Source of the DNA: JAXMHB01 sp046346965
GTDB taxonomy: Bacteria; Pseudomonadota; Gammaproteobacteria; Xanthomonadales; SZUA-5
Direction: 5' to 3'
Assembly (NCBI GenBank): GCA_046346965.1
Contig: JAXMHB010000001.1
Span: forward strand, 372,001 to 436,000
DNA length: 64,000 bases
Below the pieces are notes generated by a model that saw only the letters and a program-made list of their open reading frames with translations, had not been told where the DNA came from and searched no databases. A program made the translations under genes and the position numbers. Shown piece after piece: positions 32,696-42,353 of the stretch; the first letter of the stretch is position 1; every line of letters starts with the position of its first letter.

Positions 32696-34228
32696 TCAGC
32701 CGCTCGCCTCCAGATGCCGGCCCTGGCGCTCGGGGGTGGCGCGCTGCGCGCGTGGGCGCGGCGGCGGAACCTTGCTGTGCGCGTCCTCGAATAGCAGACG
32801 GCTGCGACCACCGGCGCTGCGGTAGTCCTGCAGCACGGTGCTGGCGGCGTCCTCAACGCTGGCCGGTTCGCGCTCGATCAGATGGGTGTACAGCAGATTG
32901 GCGAGCCGCTCATGGGCCAGCGCGTGGGTCTGCCGGGTGCGTGCCCACAGCCAGTCGCTGAAGGCCAGAAAATGCGCAAACGGCGCCTCGCCCAGCAGCC
33001 TGGCCAGCGTGCGCGGAAAACGTCCGGAGTTGGCCACCAGATCCCAGTAGCGCGCAAAGCGTATCAGTCGCTGCATCGCAGGAAAATCAATCACATCGGT
33101 GGCCAGGATCGTGTAGGGCGGATCCGGGCTGTAGCGCATCTGGTGGGCGCTGGTATGGCGCGCGATCGGCGCGCCGCGCAGACGCTTCAAGATGCCGAAC
33201 TGGATCTCGTGGGGTTCCAGCGCCACCAGGCGATCGAAGCCGGCGGCAAAGCTGTCCAGGTCCTCACCCGGCAGCCCGGCGATCAGATCGACATGCAGAT
33301 GCGCCTTGGAATGCTCGCGCAGCCAGCGCAGATTGGCTTCCGCCACACCGTTCTTTTGGCGCCGGGAAATGCGCGCCTGCACTTCCGGATTGAAGGTCTG
33401 AATGCCGATCTCGAACTGCAGTGTGCCAGCTGGAAAGCGCGCGATGGCTGCTTTCAAGCGTTCGGGCAGATGGTCCGGGATCAGCTCGAAATGGACGAAA
33501 GGCGGGTCTTCCGGCGCTGCCTCGATACGCGCCAGGAAGTAGCCGAGGATGGCCAGCGAGGTATCGACCTTCAGATTGAAGGTGCGGTCGACAAACTTGA
33601 ACTGGCGCGCGCCGCGCTGGTACAGGCGGTCGATGTCCGCGAGAAAGGGCTCCAGCGGGAAGGGCCAGGCGGTTTGATCCAGTGCCGACAGGCAGAACTC
33701 GCACTGGAAGGGGCAACCGCGCGAGGCCTCGACGTACAGGTGGCGCTGCCGCACGTCCTCGTCGGTGTACTCCTCGTAGGGACTGGCGATGGCGGCCAGC
33801 GGTGGCTGCACGCCGGCGATCACGCGCGCCGCCGCCTCGCCTGCCAGCAACTGCCGGCACAGCGTGGCGAAGCTGACATCGCCCCAACCGGTGATCACGT
33901 GGTCGGCCAGCGCGCAGATGCGCTGCTCCTCCACCTCGTGGCTGACTTCCGGGCCACCGAGGACGATGCGGATCTCCGGTGCCAGCACTTTCAACTGGGC
34001 GACCAGACGCGTGCTTTCTTCGACATTCCAGATGTACACGCCGATGCCGATGATGCGCGGGCGCTCGGCCAGCAGTTGTTCGACCATTTCCTCGGTTTTC
34101 TGGCCGATGACGAACTCGAGGATGCGGCTGTGCGCGCGCAACTCGCCCAGGTTCGCGCGCAGATAGCGCAGCCCCAGCGAGGCATGCGAGTAGCGCGCAT
34201 TCAGTGTGGTCAGCAGGATGTCGGTCAT
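32696..34228 (-). CDS. B12-binding domain radical SAM protein (DUF4080 type)
   Basis: A 510-residue protein. An N-terminal cobalamin-binding-like Rossmann domain (1-140; LLTTLNARYSHASLGLRYLR, GIGVYIWNVEES, VLGGPEVS) precedes the radical SAM core with C172-x3-C176-x2-C179. A DUF4080-like helical C-terminal domain is present. The canonical B12 His motif is not evident, so cobalamin binding is uncertain. The chemistry may be methylation or another radical reaction; the substrate is unknown. It is divergent from the cardiolipin synthase gene. Confidence 0.88.
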   Translation of the reverse strand: MTDILLTTLNARYSHASLGLRYLRANLGELRAHSRILEFVIGQKTEEMVEQLLAERPRIIGIGVYIWNVEESTRLVAQLKVLAPEIRIVLGGPEVSHEVEEQRICALADHVITGWGDVSFATLCRQLLAGEAAARVIAGVQPPLAAIASPYEEYTDEDVRQRHLYVEASRGCPFQCEFCLSALDQTAWPFPLEPFLADIDRLYQRGARQFKFVDRTFNLKVDTSLAILGYFLARIEAAPEDPPFVHFELIPDHLPERLKAAIARFPAGTLQFEIGIQTFNPEVQARISRRQKNGVAEANLRWLREHSKAHLHVDLIAGLPGEDLDSFAAGFDRLVALEPHEIQFGILKRLRGAPIARHTSAHQMRYSPDPPYTILATDVIDFPAMQRLIRFARYWDLVANSGRFPRTLARLLGEAPFAHFLAFSDWLWARTRQTHALAHERLANLLYTHLIEREPASVEDAASTVLQDYRSAGGRSRLLFEDAHSKVPPPRPRAQRATPERQGRHLEASG

Positions 34229-34313
34229 CCCGCCATTATGACCGCGCCCGCGTGCTGTACGCCGCCGCTACGGGCACAATGGCACCACGCCGTCAGCTGC
34301 GCCGCAGGTTCCC

Positions 34314-35690
34314 GTGACCGATCTCCAGACGCTGTCCCTGCTCCTCGCGGTGGGCCTCAGCGCGCTGCTGAGCTACAACATCCTGCACAGCCGGCGCGCG
34401 CCGGCGGCGGTGGTGGCGTGGCTGGCAGTGGTGAACCTGATTCCCTACCTCGGCGCCTTGCTGTGGATACTGATCGGTGCGCGCAAGCTGCGCCGCGAGC
34501 GCAGTCAGCGGCTGCGGTTTTCCCTGCCGGCGGGCCAGCCGCCCGAGCCCGCGGGGCTGGCGCGCATGATTGCGCACATGGGCGGCAGCCCGGTGTCGAG
34601 CGGCAATCGGGTGCGGCTGGCGCTCGATGGGCCGGCCGCGTGCGCGGATCTGCACGATCTGATCGAGGACGCCCGTGCGGAACTGCATGTGTTGATGTAC
34701 GACGTCGCCCGCGATGCCTCGGCGCAGCGCGTGCTGCAGGCCTTGGGCGCCGCCGCTGCGCGCGGCGTGCGGGTGCGCATGCTGGTCGACGATATCGGAT
34801 CCTGGTTTCTGCTCGGCAGCGAGATCCGCCGGCTGCGCCGTGCGGGCGCCGAAGTGCTGCGCTTCAAGCCCTTCACCAACGCGCTGCTGCAGCGCACCGC
34901 GAACCTCCGCAACCACCGCAAACTGGTGGTCGCCGATCGTCTGCGGGTGTGGGCCGGCGGACGCAATCTGGGCGATCGCTACTTGCTGGAGCGACAGGCC
35001 TGGCAGGATCTGAGCTTCGTCGCCGAGGGGCCGTTGGCACAGGCCTACGACGATGTGTTCAGAGCGGACTGGGCCTTTGCCAGCGGCACGCCGGTGGTGA
35101 CGGGTACGCCGCTGCCGCGGCCGCATCCGGAATGGGGTGCAGCGCTGCCGGCGGTCGATGCGCAGCTGATCGCGTCCGGCCCGGATATGCGCGATGACCT
35201 CTGGCATGCGGCCTTCCTGAAGGCTTGCTACGAGGCCGAGCAACGGCTGTGGCTGGTGACGCCGTATTTCGTGCCCGACGAAGCGGTGCTGCGCGCCCTG
35301 ACCGCGGCGGCGCGCAGCGGGGTGGACGTGCGCGCCTATGTGCCGGCGCGCTCGGACAATCCGCTGGTCGACGTGGTTGCCGCCAGCTATCTGCGCGAGC
35401 TGGGACGCAAGGGCATCAAGGTCTATCGCTACGGCCCCGGCATGCTGCATGCGAAGGCCGTGCTGGTCGATGCGCAATGCGCCTTGATCGGTTCGGCCAA
35501 TCTCGACCCGCGCAGTTTCTTCCTGAACTACGAATTGATCGCCGTGTTCCACGATGCCGGCGTCGCGGGGCAGCTGGCTGACTACCTGCGCACTATCGAG
35601 GCGCGCAGCAGCGGCAAAGGCTTTCGCCCGATCGGCATCCTCGGTGAAACCGTCGCCGCTGCTGCGCGGATCCTGGGGCCGATGTTGTAG
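34314..35690 (+). CDS. cls: Cardiolipin synthase (PLD superfamily)
   Basis: A 458-residue phospholipase-D-fold enzyme. Two N-terminal membrane helices (LLLAVGLSALLSYNIL; AWLAVVNLIPYLGALLWIL) precede two HKD motifs: H201-K203-D208 in NHRKLVVAD and H379-K381-D386 in LHAKAVLVD, each followed by the Gly-Asn loop (GGRNLGDRY; IGSANLDPRSF). It condenses two phosphatidylglycerols to cardiolipin at the inner membrane. The start codon is GTG. Confidence 0.93.
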   Translation: MTDLQTLSLLLAVGLSALLSYNILHSRRAPAAVVAWLAVVNLIPYLGALLWILIGARKLRRERSQRLRFSLPAGQPPEPAGLARMIAHMGGSPVSSGNRVRLALDGPAACADLHDLIEDARAELHVLMYDVARDASAQRVLQALGAAAARGVRVRMLVDDIGSWFLLGSEIRRLRRAGAEVLRFKPFTNALLQRTANLRNHRKLVVADRLRVWAGGRNLGDRYLLERQAWQDLSFVAEGPLAQAYDDVFRADWAFASGTPVVTGTPLPRPHPEWGAALPAVDAQLIASGPDMRDDLWHAAFLKACYEAEQRLWLVTPYFVPDEAVLRALTAAARSGVDVRAYVPARSDNPLVDVVAASYLRELGRKGIKVYRYGPGMLHAKAVLVDAQCALIGSANLDPRSFFLNYELIAVFHDAGVAGQLADYLRTIEARSSGKGFRPIGILGETVAAAARILGPML

Positions 35691-35712
35691 CCAGGGCGGA
35701 CTCGCCTGACGC

Positions 35713-36252
35713 TTAGAAGTCCGGATCGAGCAGACGCTGCAGGTGGGCGACGATGTCGGCCGGCCAGCCCGCGGTGTGCTGCAGCAGCGCGACCTGATCG
35801 CTGGCGTAGAGTGCGCGGATAGCCTCCTCAAAGCCCGGCAGATCGCCGGCGATCGCGCTCATGAAGTGGTAGCAGCGATCCTGGCAGCGCCGCCGGGTGT
35901 CGGCATCGGCGTTGGCGCGGCGCGCCTCATCGATCAGCTTGCGCAAGGCGACCGAGGCGCCGCCGCGCTGGGTCGCCAGCCAGTCCCAGTGGCGCGGCAG
36001 CAGCGTCACCTCGCGGGCGATCACGCCCAGGCGCGGCCGTCCGCGGCCGCGTCCCTCGGGGCCGGACTCGGGCGTGGCGATATCGGCCTCACGGGCGCGC
36101 AGATCGAGGTCCACCGGGCGACCGGTGGCATCGTCAAACACCCACAAAGGGCGCTCGGGGTGCAGGCGCGCGAGGCGCGCGATCTCGGCGCTGTTGCCGC
36201 TGCCCAGGTGTTGCTGGTGAGCGAAACAGGTGTATCGGCTCTCGGTGTCCAT
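35713..36252 (-). CDS. DUF2239 family protein
   Basis: A 179-residue protein starting MDTESRYTCFAHQQHLGSG. It contains LWVFDDATGRPVDLDLR, the segment GRGRGRPRLGVIAREVTLLP, and RHWDWLATQRGGASVALRKL, all DUF2239 hallmarks. It is basic in the middle and helical at the end. Its function is unknown. GAGGA precedes the ATG at 36252; the ATG at 36315 lies in the operator region and is rejected. A strong inverted repeat directly upstream suggests tight repression. Confidence 0.83.
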   Translation of the reverse strand: MDTESRYTCFAHQQHLGSGNSAEIARLARLHPERPLWVFDDATGRPVDLDLRAREADIATPESGPEGRGRGRPRLGVIAREVTLLPRHWDWLATQRGGASVALRKLIDEARRANADADTRRRCQDRCYHFMSAIAGDLPGFEEAIRALYASDQVALLQHTAGWPADIVAHLQRLLDPDF

Positions 36253-36284
36253 CGACGCGTCCTCAGTGAGTGTGCGTCGAAAAT

Positions 36285-36322
36285 TACCCGGATGTAATTC
36301 GATAGTCAATTGCATCCGGGTA
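36285..36322. promoter_or_regulatory. Large inverted repeat (putative operator) upstream of DUF2239
   Basis: TACCCGGATGTAATT (36285-36299) and AATTGCATCCGGGTA (36308-36322) are inverted arms with 14 of 15 bases matching and an eight-base centre. Each arm also contains a smaller dyad of the type TTAC-CCGGAT-GYAA. The site lies 33-70 bases upstream of the DUF2239 start, where a TetR- or similar dimeric repressor would block transcription. No regulator gene is adjacent. Confidence 0.65.
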
Positions 36323-36357
36323 AAACTATGAGCGCATCGAAGGCGCAGGCCGGAAGC

Positions 36358-38298
36358 TCAGCGCAGCCCGTTCCACAGCACGCTGACGCCCACTGAGCGT
36401 TCCGGTGCGAGAGCGGAGAGCACGTCGGCGGTGGCGACGTAGTCCTCGTTCAGGGCGTTGCGGGCGTAGAGCTGCAGCGACCAGTCCGGGCTCAGGTGCC
36501 AGGTCAGGTCCAGATCGAGCACATCAACGGCGTCGCGCTTCACTTCCTCGAAGCCGGGCCGCTTCATGCTCCAGCGATGCGAATAGAAGGCGCCGATGGT
36601 GAAATCGGCAAGGTCATAGCGCGCCTCCAGCGTGCCGGTGACTGGCGGGGCGCCGTAGAGCGGATTGCCGCTGAGCTCGTCCTTGCTGCGGACCAGCGTG
36701 CCGGTGGCGCGCAGCAGCAATTGCTCGGTCGGCGTCCAGCTCAGCTGGGCATCGACGCCGTGCAATTTGGCGCTGCCGATATTGGTGTAGCCATTGACGC
36801 CCGGGCGCACCGCATACAGCTGGATCAGATCCTCCACATCGGTGCGCCACAGATGCACCTCGCTGCTCCAGTCGCCCGCCTGCCAGGCGTAGCCCAGATC
36901 CCAGCCCAGCGAGCGTTCCGACGACAGATTGGCATTGCCGACCACCTCGCCCTGCGGCGTCACGCCGGCGAAATAGCGCTCTTCGAGCGTGGCGAAGCGA
37001 TAACCCGAGGCCAGATTCAAGGTCCAGCGACTGGACTCGGTAGGCGTCCACACCGCGCCGGCGGTGAAGGCGGTATCCGCATCGGAAGCCTTGGCGCCGC
37101 GCTGATGCTGCTCGACGTGGCTGTAGCGGGCACCGAGTTCGAGCGCGAAATCCTCGCGGACCGTCCAGTCGCTAATGCCAAACAGCGACCACGCGTTCTC
37201 GCGGCCATCGAGCAGGCTGTACGTGCGATTGGCCAGCGTGCTGCGCGCGTCGAAGCCGTTGACGTCGCGCCGACCGAGAAACTCGATGCCAATGTTGTGG
37301 CTGAACTCGTCGAGGTCGACCGTCTGCTGCACGGTGCCGCCGATGTCACGGCTCTCCACGTAGGCGTAGGTGTCCGGCGAGCCGGGACGCTGGTTGTAGG
37401 TCAGCAGTGACTGGTCATGTCCGTGGACGCTGAACTCGAAGCCGTTGTCGCCACGCAGACGCAGCCGGCCGAGCGTGTGCTCGTCCTTGGGATAGGTGGA
37501 GTCGCGCACCGGGTAGCGGCTGTTCGACTTGCCGATGTCCTCGGTACGCGAGGGCAACAGCAGGGCGTCGAACTGGTAGTCGCCGATGCGTGTGCGGTAC
37601 TGCAGGCTGGCACTGTCGCGCTCGTAGCTGGTGTTCAGCGGCGTCCCGTTGGCGGACTGCGTGTCATCGGCCTGATGGCGAGCCACACCGATCGAGAAGG
37701 TGTCGTTGCCGTAGCCGGCCGAGAGCTGCGCCTCATCGCCCGAATCCGCGTAGCTGGCCAGCACGCTGGCGCCCTCGAACCAGCGCGGCTCGATCGAAAT
37801 GGCGCCGCCCAGGGCGCCCGGGCCGTAATGCACGGTGGACGGCCCGCGGGTGACCGCAATCTCGCCCAGCAGCGAGGGTTCGACGAAAGACACCGGCACG
37901 CCGGCGCGCCGCTGCGCCGTCACCGGCATGCCACCAACGACGACCAGGATGCCGTTGCCGCCGCTGCCGCGGATCGAGAAGGTTTCGAAAATGCCGTTCT
38001 GGCCGGTGGCACCGATACCCGGCAAACGCGTGACCAGATCCTGGAAATCGACCGGGGCCGCAACCGCGTCCTGCCAGCTGACGATCTCGGTGGCCAGCGC
38101 CGACGGCGCATCCGCTGCGGTGCCCTTCGCCGTGACCGTCACCGCGTCGGCAATCCACGCCTTGGCGCTCTTGCCGCCCGCCGCCTGATCGCCGTCTTCA
38201 GCGCTGATCTGCTGAGCTGTCTCCGCGCGAGCGCTCAGCGGCGCGAGGGCGAGCGCGATGGCGGCCGCGAGCAGGCCCCGACGGTACTGTTGCAACAT
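36358..38298 (-). CDS. TonB-dependent outer-membrane receptor
   Basis: A 646-residue receptor. A signal peptide (LLAAAIALALAPLSARA) is followed by a TonB-box-like DAVTVTAKG, a plug domain (DLVTRLPGIGATGQNGIFET, FSIRGSGGNGILVVVGGMPV, VTRGPSTVHYGPGALGGAIS), and a 22-strand barrel rich in alternating aromatic strands. It imports a chelated metal or small ligand with TonB energy; the ligand cannot be told. It lacks an N-terminal signalling extension. There is no riboswitch or Fur box that I can recognise in the 87 bases upstream. Confidence 0.92.
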   Translation of the reverse strand: MLQQYRRGLLAAAIALALAPLSARAETAQQISAEDGDQAAGGKSAKAWIADAVTVTAKGTAADAPSALATEIVSWQDAVAAPVDFQDLVTRLPGIGATGQNGIFETFSIRGSGGNGILVVVGGMPVTAQRRAGVPVSFVEPSLLGEIAVTRGPSTVHYGPGALGGAISIEPRWFEGASVLASYADSGDEAQLSAGYGNDTFSIGVARHQADDTQSANGTPLNTSYERDSASLQYRTRIGDYQFDALLLPSRTEDIGKSNSRYPVRDSTYPKDEHTLGRLRLRGDNGFEFSVHGHDQSLLTYNQRPGSPDTYAYVESRDIGGTVQQTVDLDEFSHNIGIEFLGRRDVNGFDARSTLANRTYSLLDGRENAWSLFGISDWTVREDFALELGARYSHVEQHQRGAKASDADTAFTAGAVWTPTESSRWTLNLASGYRFATLEERYFAGVTPQGEVVGNANLSSERSLGWDLGYAWQAGDWSSEVHLWRTDVEDLIQLYAVRPGVNGYTNIGSAKLHGVDAQLSWTPTEQLLLRATGTLVRSKDELSGNPLYGAPPVTGTLEARYDLADFTIGAFYSHRWSMKRPGFEEVKRDAVDVLDLDLTWHLSPDWSLQLYARNALNEDYVATADVLSALAPERSVGVSVLWNGLR

Positions 38299-38385
38299 GA
38301 TGAGATCCTTAAGGCGGTAGCGGGCGAGCGTCGCAGCATAGGGCCGCAGGACTCCCGGGCCTTCCGTACTGGCGCCTAGCTGGTA

Positions 38386-39162
38386 TCAGCCTGGAGGATG
38401 AGCCTCGAACACCAGGCTGCAGCAGGTGACGGCGCCCTCGGCCTTTTGCAGCTCCGAGACATCGACCTCGCGCGGCGCGTAGCCGGCCGCGCGCAGGCGC
38501 GCGCTGGTGCGCGGTAAGCAGGCGGGATAGATCCAGTGACGGCCGATGCGCAGGATGTTGGCCGCGTGCGCCTCCTCCTCATCGACTTCGAGGATCTGGC
38601 AAGCGCCGAAATGCGCGGGATCGACCCATTCGGGGTTGACCAGCAGGCAGTGATCGTCGAGGGCGGTCACTGCCGATTTGAGGTGCAGGCACTCGCGCAT
38701 GGGCACCTGGATCACCTGATAGCCCCAGGGCGCCAGGGCAGTGCGCAGGGCGTCGATGGCGGCATCGTTGCTGCGTGCCGAGGCACCTACGTACACGTGG
38801 CGGCCGATGCGCAGCACATCGCCGCCATCGAGCGTGGCCGGCGCTTGCAGGTGCACCAGCGGGCGCCACTGCGACAAGGCCGCTGCCACGGACTCGCCCT
38901 CCGCGCGCCTCGACGGCGCGCCCGGCCGGGTCATCAGCGCCAGCTCATCGAGCACCAGTGCAACGTCCTCGACGAATACCGCGTCGGGCAGGTCATCGGC
39001 CGCTGGCAGCTCGATCACCTCGCAACCGGCCTCTCTGAGCGCCTGCTGATAGGCCGCATGCTGGCGCCGGGCGAGCGCCAGATCGATGGGCTGGCGTTCC
39101 ACAAAGGACAACTGGCAATCCGCCAGGCTGGCGGAAACCTCACGGGTGACGGCGATCAGCAT
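38386..39162 (-). CDS. Dimethylarginine dimethylaminohydrolase-like amidinotransferase-fold protein
   Basis: A 258-residue pentein-fold protein. VFVEDVALVLDELALMTRPG, LDGGDVLRIGRHVYVGASAR, the active-site His in LHLKSAVTALDDHCLLVN and the catalytic Cys in the C-terminal AVTCCSLVF match DDAH. DDAH hydrolyses methylated arginine to citrulline plus methylamines. The ATG at 39162 has GGAG upstream. It lies 87 bases upstream of the TonB-dependent receptor on the same strand and may be co-transcribed with it. Confidence 0.87.
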   Translation of the reverse strand: MLIAVTREVSASLADCQLSFVERQPIDLALARRQHAAYQQALREAGCEVIELPAADDLPDAVFVEDVALVLDELALMTRPGAPSRRAEGESVAAALSQWRPLVHLQAPATLDGGDVLRIGRHVYVGASARSNDAAIDALRTALAPWGYQVIQVPMRECLHLKSAVTALDDHCLLVNPEWVDPAHFGACQILEVDEEEAHAANILRIGRHWIYPACLPRTSARLRAAGYAPREVDVSELQKAEGAVTCCSLVFEAHPPG

Positions 39163-39280
39163 GCTTGGCTCCAGGACCATCGAGCGCGCGAGCATCGCAG
39201 GGATGGCTCGCCTTTTGGGTGATTGCCACTGAGTGCCAGTATCGCCACAATCCGCGCACCTTCCACACCCTTCACGAGCC

Positions 39281-40294
39281 GTGAACGAAGCCGATCCGAG
39301 TCCGTCCGCCAACCTCCGTCAACTCTGTGCGCCCTTCGCGCGTCCGCAACTGGGACGCGCCTTGTGGCAAGTGGTCAACACGCTGCTTCCGTTCATCGCG
39401 CTGTGGTCCCTGATGGCCTACGCCGTGCGCCATCACTGGAATTATCTCTGGGTCTTGCTGATGGCCCTGCCGGCCGCCGGCCTGTACGTGCGGACTTTCA
39501 TCATTCAGCACGACTGTGGTCACGGCTCCTTCTTCCCGAATGCGCGCGACAACAACACGCTCGGCGCCGTGCTCGGCGTGGTCACGCTGTTTCCTTACAG
39601 CTACTGGCGCAAGACCCACGCCGTGCATCATGGCACCTCGGGGAATCTGGATCGCCGCGAGTTCGGCGATGTCGAGACGCTGACGGTGCGCGAGTACCTG
39701 TCGCGCTCGACCTTCGGTCGCTTCTGCTACCGCTTCTACCGCAGCGCGCCAGTGCTGCTGCTGATCGGGCCGCTCTATCAGTTCGTCATCAAGCATCGTT
39801 TTCCTTTCGACCTGCCGCGCTCGTGGAAAAAGGAATGGCGCAGCGTGTGGCTGAACAATCTGGCGCTGGCGCTGACGCTGGTGTTCATGGGCTACTGCAT
39901 CGGCTTCAAGTCCACGCTGCTGGTGCATCTGCCGATCGTGCTGATCGCGGGCGCTCTCGGCGTTTGGTTGTTCTATGTGCAGCACACCTTCGAAGAGGCC
40001 TATTGGGCGCATCAGACCGACTGGAGTTCGGAAGCGGCGGCGATCCGCGGCAGTTCCTACTACGACTTGCCGCAGTGGCTGCACTGGTTCACCGGCAACA
40101 TCGGCTATCACCACATCCATCACCTGGCCAGCCGCATACCCAATTACCGCCTGCGCGAGGCCTTCAAATCCAGCCCCTTGCTGCAGCAGGCGCCCCGCCT
40201 GACGCTGTGGAGCAGCTTGAAGAGCGTCAGCCTGAAGCTGTGGGACGAGGAACTGCAGCGGATGGTGGGCTTTCCGCGCCGCGCGCGCGGCTGA
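39281..40294 (+). CDS. Membrane fatty acid desaturase
   Basis: About 337 residues with four to six membrane helices and the three histidine boxes of membrane-bound desaturases: HDCGH, HAVHH and HHIHH (in IGYHHIHHLASRIPNYRL). The order and spacing are like DesA/omega-6 type acyl-lipid desaturases. It introduces a double bond in membrane lipid acyl chains using an Fe2 centre. The start is uncertain: GTG at 39281 (VNEADPSP) is preferred over GTG at 39233, which overlaps no better ribosome site. It is divergent from the DDAH-like gene. Confidence 0.88.
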   Translation: MNEADPSPSANLRQLCAPFARPQLGRALWQVVNTLLPFIALWSLMAYAVRHHWNYLWVLLMALPAAGLYVRTFIIQHDCGHGSFFPNARDNNTLGAVLGVVTLFPYSYWRKTHAVHHGTSGNLDRREFGDVETLTVREYLSRSTFGRFCYRFYRSAPVLLLIGPLYQFVIKHRFPFDLPRSWKKEWRSVWLNNLALALTLVFMGYCIGFKSTLLVHLPIVLIAGALGVWLFYVQHTFEEAYWAHQTDWSSEAAAIRGSSYYDLPQWLHWFTGNIGYHHIHHLASRIPNYRLREAFKSSPLLQQAPRLTLWSSLKSVSLKLWDEELQRMVGFPRRARG

Positions 40295-40422
40295 TGCCGG
40301 CCTGCCCCGACAGGGCTGCAGATCGCGGCCCTGCCGGCGGCACACGCGCAGTGTGCACCGGCCGGCACATGCGCCGGTCTGGTTTCGTTAGTGTCGAGCA
40401 TCCATCCTGCCAGGCTTGCACC

Positions 40423-41997
40423 ATGCGCACGCTGATGCTGCTCGTCCTCTGCTGGCCGTGCACCGCGCTCGCCGCGGTCGGCGTGCCGCAACTGCAGTGG
40501 TCCTACGGCGGCTGCTCGCCGTCGACCTGCCAGACCGGTTGGTACAGCGGCCCGGCCGTGGCCGACCTCGACAGTGACGGCTCGCCCGAAGTGGTCTGGG
40601 GCAGCTACGACGTCGTCGCCTTGCGCGGCGACAGCGGCGCGCTGCAGTGGCGCGGCAGCAACACCCAGCGCGTGTGGCCGGCGATCGCCGTGGCCGATTT
40701 CGATCCCGCGCAACCGGGCCTCGAGAGTGCGGTGGGGCGTGGCGGCAATCAGCTCACGCTGTATGCCGCCAACGGGGCCGTGCTGTGGACCGTCAATCCC
40801 TTCAGCGGGGGCGAGGTGCGCAGCCTGGCGGCGGCCGACATCGACGGCAACGGCGACCTCGAGATCATCGTCGGCCGCGCTTCCAGCGGCGGGACGCTGC
40901 AGGTCAGCGTTTACGAGCACACCGGCGCGCTGCGCCCGGGATGGCCGGCGCGGCGCACCGGCGAGCCCGGCAACGGGGCCGGCATGTACAACGAGAATCT
41001 GGCGGTCGCCGATCTCGATGGCGATGGCGCCAGCGAGATCTACGCGCCCACCGATACGCATTACATCAGCGCCTTTCATCCCAACGGCGATCAGCTGCTG
41101 GCCAGTCTCAGCTATGGCACCAGCGGTGGTCTGCAGAAAGTGTGGTCACAGGTCGGCGTGCATGTGGATCAAGCGGCCGATCTGCGCGGATTTGCCAACT
41201 GCGGGACGGAGCATCGGCCGAACTTTGCCAATGCCGCACCGGCGATTGCCGATCTGGACGGTAACGGCAGTCTCGAACTGGTGTTCCCGGGCGATGTCTA
41301 CAACTGCCAGATTGGCGATCCCGCCGGGGATCTCTACTACCTGCCGTGGGTGCTGACGCGGGATCGCACGCGCTGGGTGAGCGCCAGCTACGACTGGACG
41401 ACGATTCCGGCACCCGGGCAGAGCGGGGCGCCGCTGATCCAGGGGCAGTTTGCGACCATCGAAGACGCCGTGGTGAATGCCGTGCCGGCGGACCTGGATG
41501 GCGACGGTCAGCGCGAGATTCTGTTCGCCAGCTACGACGGCAAGCTGCACGCGTGGTGGCTGGACAAAACCGAGCATCACAGCTGGCCCTACAGCGTGCC
41601 CGGCAGCGGTTTCCGCTTCGCGGCGGAGCCGGCGGTGGCCGATCTCGATGCCGATGGTCGCGCCGAAGTGATCTTTACCACCTGGCCGCAAAAGGGCGGC
41701 AATGCGGTCGGCAAGTTGATCATCCTGAACTACCAGGGCAGCCTGTTGCAGTCGGTAGACCTGCCGGCGCCGCGCGGCGGCAACTGGAATGGTGGCCTGG
41801 CGGCCCCGACGCTGGCTCAGCTGGACGCCGATCCGGAGCTCGAAGTGGTGGTCGGCACCAGCCAGTCCGGCGTGCTGGCGTACCAGATTCCCGGCAGCGC
41901 CAACGCGCGAGTGCTGTGGGGCACCGCACGCGGCAATCGTCTGCGGAACGGCCTGGCAGCCACGTCCGACCCGGTATTCGCCAACGGCTATGAATGA
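40423..41997 (+). CDS. Secreted FG-GAP/VCBS beta-propeller protein
   Basis: A 524-residue protein with a signal peptide (MRTLMLLVLCWPCTALA). At least six repeats carry calcium-binding D-x-D-x-D/N-G loops (DLDSDGSPE, DIDGNGDLE, DLDGDGASE, DLDGNGSLE, DLDGDGQRE, DLDADGRAE), forming an integrin-alpha-like seven-bladed propeller. The C-terminus reads DPVFANGYE, a tail closely resembling the end of the giant secreted protein at 53228-57205. The ATG is at 40423; the open frame further upstream runs through the desaturase gene in another frame and was rejected. It converges with mrpG with a ten-base overlap. Confidence 0.85.
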   Translation: MRTLMLLVLCWPCTALAAVGVPQLQWSYGGCSPSTCQTGWYSGPAVADLDSDGSPEVVWGSYDVVALRGDSGALQWRGSNTQRVWPAIAVADFDPAQPGLESAVGRGGNQLTLYAANGAVLWTVNPFSGGEVRSLAAADIDGNGDLEIIVGRASSGGTLQVSVYEHTGALRPGWPARRTGEPGNGAGMYNENLAVADLDGDGASEIYAPTDTHYISAFHPNGDQLLASLSYGTSGGLQKVWSQVGVHVDQAADLRGFANCGTEHRPNFANAAPAIADLDGNGSLELVFPGDVYNCQIGDPAGDLYYLPWVLTRDRTRWVSASYDWTTIPAPGQSGAPLIQGQFATIEDAVVNAVPADLDGDGQREILFASYDGKLHAWWLDKTEHHSWPYSVPGSGFRFAAEPAVADLDADGRAEVIFTTWPQKGGNAVGKLIILNYQGSLLQSVDLPAPRGGNWNGGLAAPTLAQLDADPELEVVVGTSQSGVLAYQIPGSANARVLWGTARGNRLRNGLAATSDPVFANGYE

Positions 41998-42353
41998 GGC
42001 GAGCCGCCAGCCGGCCGCTTGCCTTCTGCCGGGCCTGCCTCGCGTGGGTCGATCGGCGGATGCCGGCGCATCCAGGCCTGCGCCAGTTGCTGCGCGGCCA
42101 AGGGCGCGGTCCAGAACAGAAAGCCGAGCAGCAGCGCCTCGCGCAGCGGCAGGCCGCCCCTGGCCAGATGCACCAGCCCCAGCGCCAGCAGCACGCTACC
42201 CAAGCCCATGGTGCCCGCCTTGGTGGGGCCATGCAGGCGCTGGATGAAACTCGGCAGGCGCAGCAGCGCCAGCGCCGCGACCAGCACGTAGCCGGCGCCG
42301 AGCACCAGCAACCCGGCCACCAGCAGATCCAACCACAGCGGCCAGCTGGTCAT
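41988..42353 (-). CDS. mrpG: Mrp/Mnh cation:proton antiporter subunit G
   Basis: A 121-residue protein with three helices (LLVAGLLVLGAGYVLVAALALL; GLGSVLLALGLVHLA; LLLGFLFWTAPLAAQQLA) and the LRLPSFIQRLHGPTKAGTMG loop characteristic of MnhG. It is the last gene of the operon; its ATG overlaps the mrpF stop as ATGA. The C-terminal tail is hydrophilic. Confidence 0.92.
   Translation of the reverse strand: MTSWPLWLDLLVAGLLVLGAGYVLVAALALLRLPSFIQRLHGPTKAGTMGLGSVLLALGLVHLARGGLPLREALLLGFLFWTAPLAAQQLAQAWMRRHPPIDPREAGPAEGKRPAGGSPHS

Noticed and set aside
38299..38385. Cobalamin riboswitch upstream of the TonB-dependent receptor
   Set aside because: The gap is only 87 bases and I see no B12-box or conserved core.
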